Source: a virus
Virus record (IMG/VR): IMGVR_UViG_3300013306_000031
Span: 1 to 39,626 of that record
Strand: one strand, 5' to 3'
Length of the DNA: 39,626 nt
Shown: in pieces, positions 36,122 to 39,626 of the stretch
Layout of the letters: each line of letters starts with the position of its first letter
How positions within the stretch are numbered: position 1 is the first letter of the stretch
The notes under the pieces: model-generated
Told to the model about the DNA's origin: nothing
Seen by the model: only the letters and a program-made list of their open reading frames with translations
Databases searched by the model: none
Position numbers and translations under genes: made by a program

Positions 36122-39100
36122 CTAGGCGTAGCGCAGCAGCTTGCGGGATGCGATGTCAGCCAGTCGTTGCTCCGACATTTCTTCCCGCGGGTAGATGTGT
36201 TGATTGACTATCGCGCCGGAACCGAGTCGGGAACCGCTGGCCCCAGCATCGAACGCCGGGGCTGATGGGACCATGCCAACAGCCATGCCAGTCGTGAGCC
36301 CGCCAAGTGACGACGCAACATCCGGGTACTTGGATTCGAGTCCATCAATCAGGCCGCCAATAATCAGCCGTCCGTTACCCTTCAGCAGCACCTTGTCCCG
36401 TGACTCCGGGCCCTTATTCTTGGGGATGAGGTCGGTTAGGAACTTCAGGGAATTGGTGACGTCATTGACCATGCCCATGAATCCGTCAATGAGGCCCTGG
36501 ATGATCTTGCCGCCGATATCAACCAGCCATTGGCCGGCGCCCGCAAAGGCGTTCATCACGGCATCCTTGATCCCGGTTACGAATCCGGTGATCTGGGATA
36601 TCTTGTCCCGGATTACGCCAACGATCATCTCGAACGCCACGCGGACACCGGACGAAATCCCGTTCCACGTATCAGCGAAGAACTGCCCGATGGAACCAAG
36701 GATTGAGGTCACGAAGGACCACGCCTCATACAGTGGCCCGGAGACTGCGTTGACAATTGCCGTGCCGACTACGGTTAGGAATGAGACGATCCCATTCCAT
36801 ATGCCCATGAAGAAGTCGGAGATGGCTGTCCATATGGCCGTCCAGATGGCAAGCACCATGTTGATGTATGCCGAGATGATGGCAACGACGAAGTTGATGA
36901 TCACGGTCAGGAATGCAACAATCGCGTTCCATGCCGTCGTGACCACGGCAACTACGGCATTCCATAGCGCGGACCACGCGGACGAAACGGCAGTGCTGAT
37001 GACGGTGAATATGAGCGCAATCCACTGCCATGCGTAATTCAGGATCGCAAACACCAGGCCGAACGCCGCTTGAATGAGCTGCCCGAATGGTCCGTTCCAG
37101 AATCCAGCCCAGACTGCGAGTATGAACCCGACGACGGCCGTGATGATGGAAAGTACCACGTTGATGTAGCCGGTCACGTACGCAACAATCAGGCCCCAGG
37201 CGAAACCGATGACTGCGGAGATCCCACTCCATACGCCATTCCACCAGCTCGCAAAGCCGGAAACGACAGCAGCGATCCAGCCCATGAACCCGCCCCAGAC
37301 TGAAACGATCCAGTCCGCGGCCCCGCTAATTACCGTCACGATGAACGAGAACGCGGCATCGACGGCGTCCTTGAACCAGCCAATCCGGTTGTAGGCGAGT
37401 ACGAAAATGCCTACCAGTAGCAGGATTCCGGCAATAACCACGCCGATTGGGCTGAATGCCCACGCCGCGTTCAGGAGGCCTTGAGCGACAGCCATGCCCT
37501 TGGTTACGCTGGTCCAGACCTTCCCGACGCCAAGCCCGAACTTCCCGGCATTGCCTTGCGCGTAGGTTGCCGCTGCCGCCCCGTATGATGCTGCCGCGAA
37601 ACCAAGTTGAGCCGCCTGCGTGCCGAGCATGACGGCCTTGAATCCGGCCATGATGCCAGTGACCAGGCGGAACCCCGCGTAGGCCGCCAGCAGGACAATC
37701 ACGATGTCCGTGTTGTCTTTCATCCAGCCAGCCAGCCCGGCAATGAGCGGGACAAGGACCTGGATTGTAGGCACAAGAACCCCTGCCACGATGCTTGCCA
37801 GTGACTCAAGCAGTGGTGCGGCTGCGGTCAGGGCAACATTGAGGATTGTCGTCACGACAGTGGCGAGCATCCCGGCAATTTCGGCCAGCTGCGGCAGGAC
37901 AGGGAGTAGCGCCGTGAAAATGATCTGTAGAGGCGACAGTGCAGAAATGAGGCCCAGTACGCCGGGCATGAGAGTTACGAAGGACTGGGTAAGCGGCCCG
38001 TCAAAAAGCTGACGGACCTTGGCGCCGGCAAGAACCCACCCGTCAAGCTGCCCTGCGAACTGCTCTCGGGCGGCGGCGCCCATTGTCAACCCGGACGCTA
38101 TCTGAACAATTGCGTCACGGATGCTGAGGATGACATCGACAACCTTGCTGTCTTCCTCGATGTGGAACGCCTGCGTAAGTTTGCCGGTGAAGTCGCCTTT
38201 GAAGATCAGGTCAGACAGCCCGGACACCGCGGCGCCCACGGTAGAGAAGGCGGCCAGGGCTTTGGTGGAGAACCCGGCAATTGCCGGGCCAGCGATACCC
38301 TGGAACCATCCGGCGAACTGGGCAAGGAACGGCTTTACCTTTGTGGCAACGCCGTCAACCGTCGTTGTGATCTGCCCGAAAACGTCCTTCATAAGGGGCA
38401 TGAAAACGCTGGCAGCGTCAGCCCCGAGTCGGGAGAATGACGCCCGCATGTTGGCCAGCGAACCACGCACGGTATCGCCAGACTTCAGTGCTGCGCCGCC
38501 AAGACCGTTTTCCATGGCGTTGGCGAAGGTCTCGAAATCAACCTTGCCCTCAGACGCCATCTTGGACGCCTCGGCAGCGGTGACGCCCATTTCCTTGGCA
38601 ACCATTTGCAGGATCGGCACACCGGCATCCTGGAGCTGGGCGATCACGTCGCCCTGCAACTTGCCTGAAGCGGCAACCTTGTTGAAGATTGAGCCCATTT
38701 CGCCGAGCCCGGTACCCGCAATGGTTGCCGCGTCGCCGGTCAGCCGGAGAACCCTTTCAAGCTCCTTGCCCGGCTTGATGCCAGCGGCGACGGCACCAGC
38801 CGCGACAGTGGCAGCGTCGCCCATGCCGAACGCGGCACCCTTCACAGCGGCGAGCGCGTTATTCATGATCGACTTCACGTCATCAGCGGAGTTGCCTAGC
38901 CCGGTCAGCTTGGCTGTGGCGTCCTCGATATTCAAGAGCCGGTCAATGCCGCCCTTGAGTGACAGCCCGGAGATGATGCCGCCAACTGCGGAGATGGCGC
39001 CAGCGGCGATGCCACCAACCTTGATCGCAGCGCCACCAAGGCCGGACAGCAGGCCCTTGCTGGCTTCCTTGCCGCCCACGTCCCCAGCATCACCGAAGGC

Positions 39101-39175
39101 CTGCTTGATGGTTCCGGCGATTTTCGAGGTCTCCGGGATGATACTGAGGTAGCCGACGCCAAGTTCAGCGGACAT
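36122..39175 (-). CDS. Tape measure protein
   Basis: At 1017 residues this is the longest gene. It sets tail length and is ejected during infection. The N-terminal region (ELGVGYLSIIPETSKIAGTIKQAFGD) and the TMP domain with LTGLGNSADDVKSIMNNALAAVKGAAFGMGDAATVAAGAVAAG (about 90-135) are typical. Several hydrophobic segments follow (about 430-480 and 520-790, with Trp-rich repeats such as AWNAIVAFLTVIINFVVAIIS), and the end is helical. Expected tail length, using 0.15 nm per residue, would be about 150 nm. Confidence 0.95.
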   Translation of the reverse strand: MSAELGVGYLSIIPETSKIAGTIKQAFGDAGDVGGKEASKGLLSGLGGAAIKVGGIAAGAISAVGGIISGLSLKGGIDRLLNIEDATAKLTGLGNSADDVKSIMNNALAAVKGAAFGMGDAATVAAGAVAAGIKPGKELERVLRLTGDAATIAGTGLGEMGSIFNKVAASGKLQGDVIAQLQDAGVPILQMVAKEMGVTAAEASKMASEGKVDFETFANAMENGLGGAALKSGDTVRGSLANMRASFSRLGADAASVFMPLMKDVFGQITTTVDGVATKVKPFLAQFAGWFQGIAGPAIAGFSTKALAAFSTVGAAVSGLSDLIFKGDFTGKLTQAFHIEEDSKVVDVILSIRDAIVQIASGLTMGAAAREQFAGQLDGWVLAGAKVRQLFDGPLTQSFVTLMPGVLGLISALSPLQIIFTALLPVLPQLAEIAGMLATVVTTILNVALTAAAPLLESLASIVAGVLVPTIQVLVPLIAGLAGWMKDNTDIVIVLLAAYAGFRLVTGIMAGFKAVMLGTQAAQLGFAAASYGAAAATYAQGNAGKFGLGVGKVWTSVTKGMAVAQGLLNAAWAFSPIGVVIAGILLLVGIFVLAYNRIGWFKDAVDAAFSFIVTVISGAADWIVSVWGGFMGWIAAVVSGFASWWNGVWSGISAVIGFAWGLIVAYVTGYINVVLSIITAVVGFILAVWAGFWNGPFGQLIQAAFGLVFAILNYAWQWIALIFTVISTAVSSAWSALWNAVVAVVTTAWNAIVAFLTVIINFVVAIISAYINMVLAIWTAIWTAISDFFMGIWNGIVSFLTVVGTAIVNAVSGPLYEAWSFVTSILGSIGQFFADTWNGISSGVRVAFEMIVGVIRDKISQITGFVTGIKDAVMNAFAGAGQWLVDIGGKIIQGLIDGFMGMVNDVTNSLKFLTDLIPKNKGPESRDKVLLKGNGRLIIGGLIDGLESKYPDVASSLGGLTTGMAVGMVPSAPAFDAGASGSRLGSGAIVNQHIYPREEMSEQRLADIASRKLLRYA

Positions 39176-39178
39176 GGA

Positions 39179-39568
39179 TTAGGTCCTTCCTAGGAGCTTG
39201 TCCATCTCTTCGATGGGCACTGCGCGGCCCACGGTCTGCTTGACCGATGGCTTAGTGCCAGGTCGCGGGATCGGCTTGGGCCGGTTGGATGACTTCGCGC
39301 CGGCATGGATCCAGTTGCCAACCCGGACGTCATCAATGAGCGCGGCAATGAGCATGGGGAGTGATTCGGCGGACTCCCAGATGATTTCCGGGTTACTTAC
39401 CTTGCGGTACGCCGACGACGCCGGGAGGTATTGCAGGATCACACGGAGACGCCGCCACGAAAGTGACGGCGTCCCAAGGTCCTGGATGTCATACCCGCGC
39501 TCCCAGAGGTCAAACTCGATGGCCTCGCCGTGGCGCTCTAGCTCTCGGCAGAGGCCAATTCTTCCCCC
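39179..39568 (-). CDS. Tail assembly chaperone, frameshifted extension (T-like)
   Basis: This is the second frame of the chaperone gene. Read from the slip site (39568-39562, or its copy at 65-59) it gives GRIGLCRELERHGEAIEFDL, then WERGYDIQDLGTPSLSWRRLRVILQYLP and a Pro/Lys-rich end, RPKPIPRPGTKPSVKQ. The T-like part is made only as a fusion with the short form and recruits tail-tube subunits to the tape measure. An ATG at 39589 is incidental. It stops three bases before the tape measure start. Confidence 0.82.
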   Translation of the reverse strand, partial: GGRIGLCRELERHGEAIEFDLWERGYDIQDLGTPSLSWRRLRVILQYLPASSAYRKVSNPEIIWESAESLPMLIAALIDDVRVGNWIHAGAKSSNRPKPIPRPGTKPSVKQTVGRAVPIEEMDKLLGRT

Positions 39569-39626
39569 AGGCCGATATGCGCGCTCCAACCCTGCAGGAG
39601 TGACTTGATCGCCGTCATGGATCGCA
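39504..39626. repeat. Terminal direct repeat, right copy
   Basis: This is identical to 1-123. It contains the end of the short chaperone frame and the slippery site in their proper context with the extension. Confidence 0.95.

Noticed and set aside
36204-39152. Plus-strand frames opposite the tape measure gene
   Set aside because: They are Ser/Ala/Thr/Pro-rich antisense frames without starts or ribosome sites.

Overview
The window is a complete or nearly complete genome of a temperate, long-tailed (siphovirus-type) actinobacteriophage, or its excised prophage circle. The last 123 bases (39504-39626) repeat the first 123, so the unique length is 39,503 bp and the molecule closes into a circle. 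The cut falls inside the tail assembly chaperone gene. High GC, GTG/TTG starts, gene content (terminase/HNH pair, gpE-like capsid, DUF3310, NrdH, actinophage-type small zinc-ribbon genes) and a tRNA-Met attachment core point to a host in the Actinobacteria, probably a Micrococcales relative of Arthrobacter. The host is inferred.

Late module (minus strand, read from about 10.9 kb down through 1 and on from 39.5 kb to 28.5 kb): HNH/AP2 endonuclease, a large gene-free region that looks like a structured RNA, a small SH3-like protein, HNH endonuclease, an HNH remnant, small and large terminase, portal, MuF-like protein, scaffold, decoration protein, major capsid, head-tail connectors, tail terminator, major tail protein, G/GT chaperones made by a -1 frameshift, tape measure, distal tail protein, minor tail proteins, a DUF2746-like membrane protein, CHAP endolysin, holin and a deacetylase-like tail protein. 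A promoter-bearing gene for a secreted Pro/Val-rich protein is inserted on the plus strand at 33 kb.

Integration and immunity (28.4-25.0 kb): attP with the 3' half of a tRNA-Met(CAU) between two 21-bp direct repeats, two tiny genes and a tyrosine integrase on minus, two plus-strand HTH regulators, and a divergent Cro-like gene with an operator array of GACTAA/TTAGTC half-sites.

Early module (minus, 24.9 to 11.1 kb): about 18 very small genes joined by 4-base stop-start overlaps, then YqaJ exonuclease, a homing endonuclease, a conserved unknown, SbcC/RecF-like ATPase, SSB, NrdH redoxin, a phage sliding clamp, a replisome-organizer-like protein with an AT-rich iteron region beside it, DUF3310, a RusA resolvase and small zinc-binding proteins, closed by an intrinsic terminator at 11.07 kb. 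The recombination and replication genes form one set: exonuclease and ATPase process ends, SSB and clamp support copying, RusA resolves branches before HNH/terminase packaging.

The least explained parts are the 9.9-10.4 kb structured-RNA candidate, the shielded ribosome site beside it, the G-rich palindrome in front of the terminase, and the plus-strand secreted protein. Many starts were moved inward from the longest open frame because a Shine-Dalgarno site or a stop-start overlap marks them, and seven genes of 20-58 residues were read directly from the sequence.
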